Assembly: GCA_021827225.1 (NCBI GenBank)
Contig: JAKAXG010000324.1
Coordinates: forward strand, 1 to 5,734
Direction: 5' to 3'
DNA: 5,734 nucleotides
DNA from: Actinomycetes bacterium
GTDB lineage: Bacteria > Actinomycetota > Acidimicrobiia > Acidimicrobiales > Palsa-688
In this document: positions 5,727 to 5,734 of the stretch, piece after piece
Position numbering within the stretch: position 1 is the stretch's first letter
Layout: each line of letters opens with the position of its first letter
Translations under genes and position numbers: made by a program
Notes under the pieces: model-generated
The model's input: only the letters and a program-made list of their open reading frames with translations
Database searches by the model: none
What the model was told of the DNA's origin: nothing

Positions 5727-5734
5727 CCCGGGTC

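Noticed and set aside
5114..5734. An ATG at 5114 opening a frame to the window end, overlapping the second thioredoxin gene
   Set aside because: The translation is Arg/Pro/Gly-rich and motif-free; the frame from 5151 encodes a complete thioredoxin domain.
1..5734. Searched by eye for tRNA, rRNA, CRISPR repeats, insertion sequence ends, toxin-antitoxin pairs and defence genes
   Set aside because: No cloverleaf, regular spaced repeats, transposase motifs or terminal inverted repeats were seen; all long frames are explained by the six genes or their shadows.

Overview
This window is GC-rich DNA (about two thirds or more G+C by eye), gene-dense, with frequent GTG starts, weak or missing Shine-Dalgarno sequences, and an NlpC/P60 hydrolase that carries the Cys-His-Glu triad known from mycobacterial RipA. 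Together these point to an actinobacterium, possibly a non-model lineage. I cannot place it more precisely from sequence alone. There are six protein genes, no RNA gene, no CRISPR array and no mobile element.

Left part, minus strand, positions 1-2093: a tightly packed cluster read from right to left. It encodes a Sco/SenC-type membrane-anchored copper/thiol protein, a six-helix CcdA thiol-electron transporter, and a TlpA/ResA-like membrane-anchored thioredoxin that runs off the window. Sco and ccdA share a 4-base ATGA stop/start overlap, and ccdA and the thioredoxin gene overlap by 16 bases. The likely job is to bring reducing power from cytoplasmic thioredoxin through CcdA to the outer face of the membrane. 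There it would be used for cytochrome c haem attachment and/or cytochrome oxidase copper-site assembly.

Middle, minus strand, 2234-3709: an APC-superfamily permease of about 12 helices, substrate unknown. It is separated from the Sco gene by a 140-base gap holding a GC-rich hairpin and an AT-rich patch that may be the Sco promoter.

Right part, plus strand, 3850-5726: a secreted NlpC/P60 peptidoglycan endopeptidase (probable Tat-type signal, coiled coil, Pro/Ala linker, C-terminal catalytic domain), then 50 bases further on a second membrane-anchored thioredoxin with CcmG/DsbE-like features. The 140-base divergent region between the permease and the hydrolase (3710-3849) holds plausible promoters facing both ways and a dyad near the permease transcription start.

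The window therefore has two extracytoplasmic thioredoxins, one electron feeder (CcdA) and one Sco protein around a cell-wall hydrolase and a permease. All the families are known, and I see no clearly undescribed machine. The most testable new idea is a functional link between the extracytoplasmic thiol-reducing proteins and the hydrolase, whose only cysteine is its catalytic one. No stretch longer than 300 bases lacks a gene.
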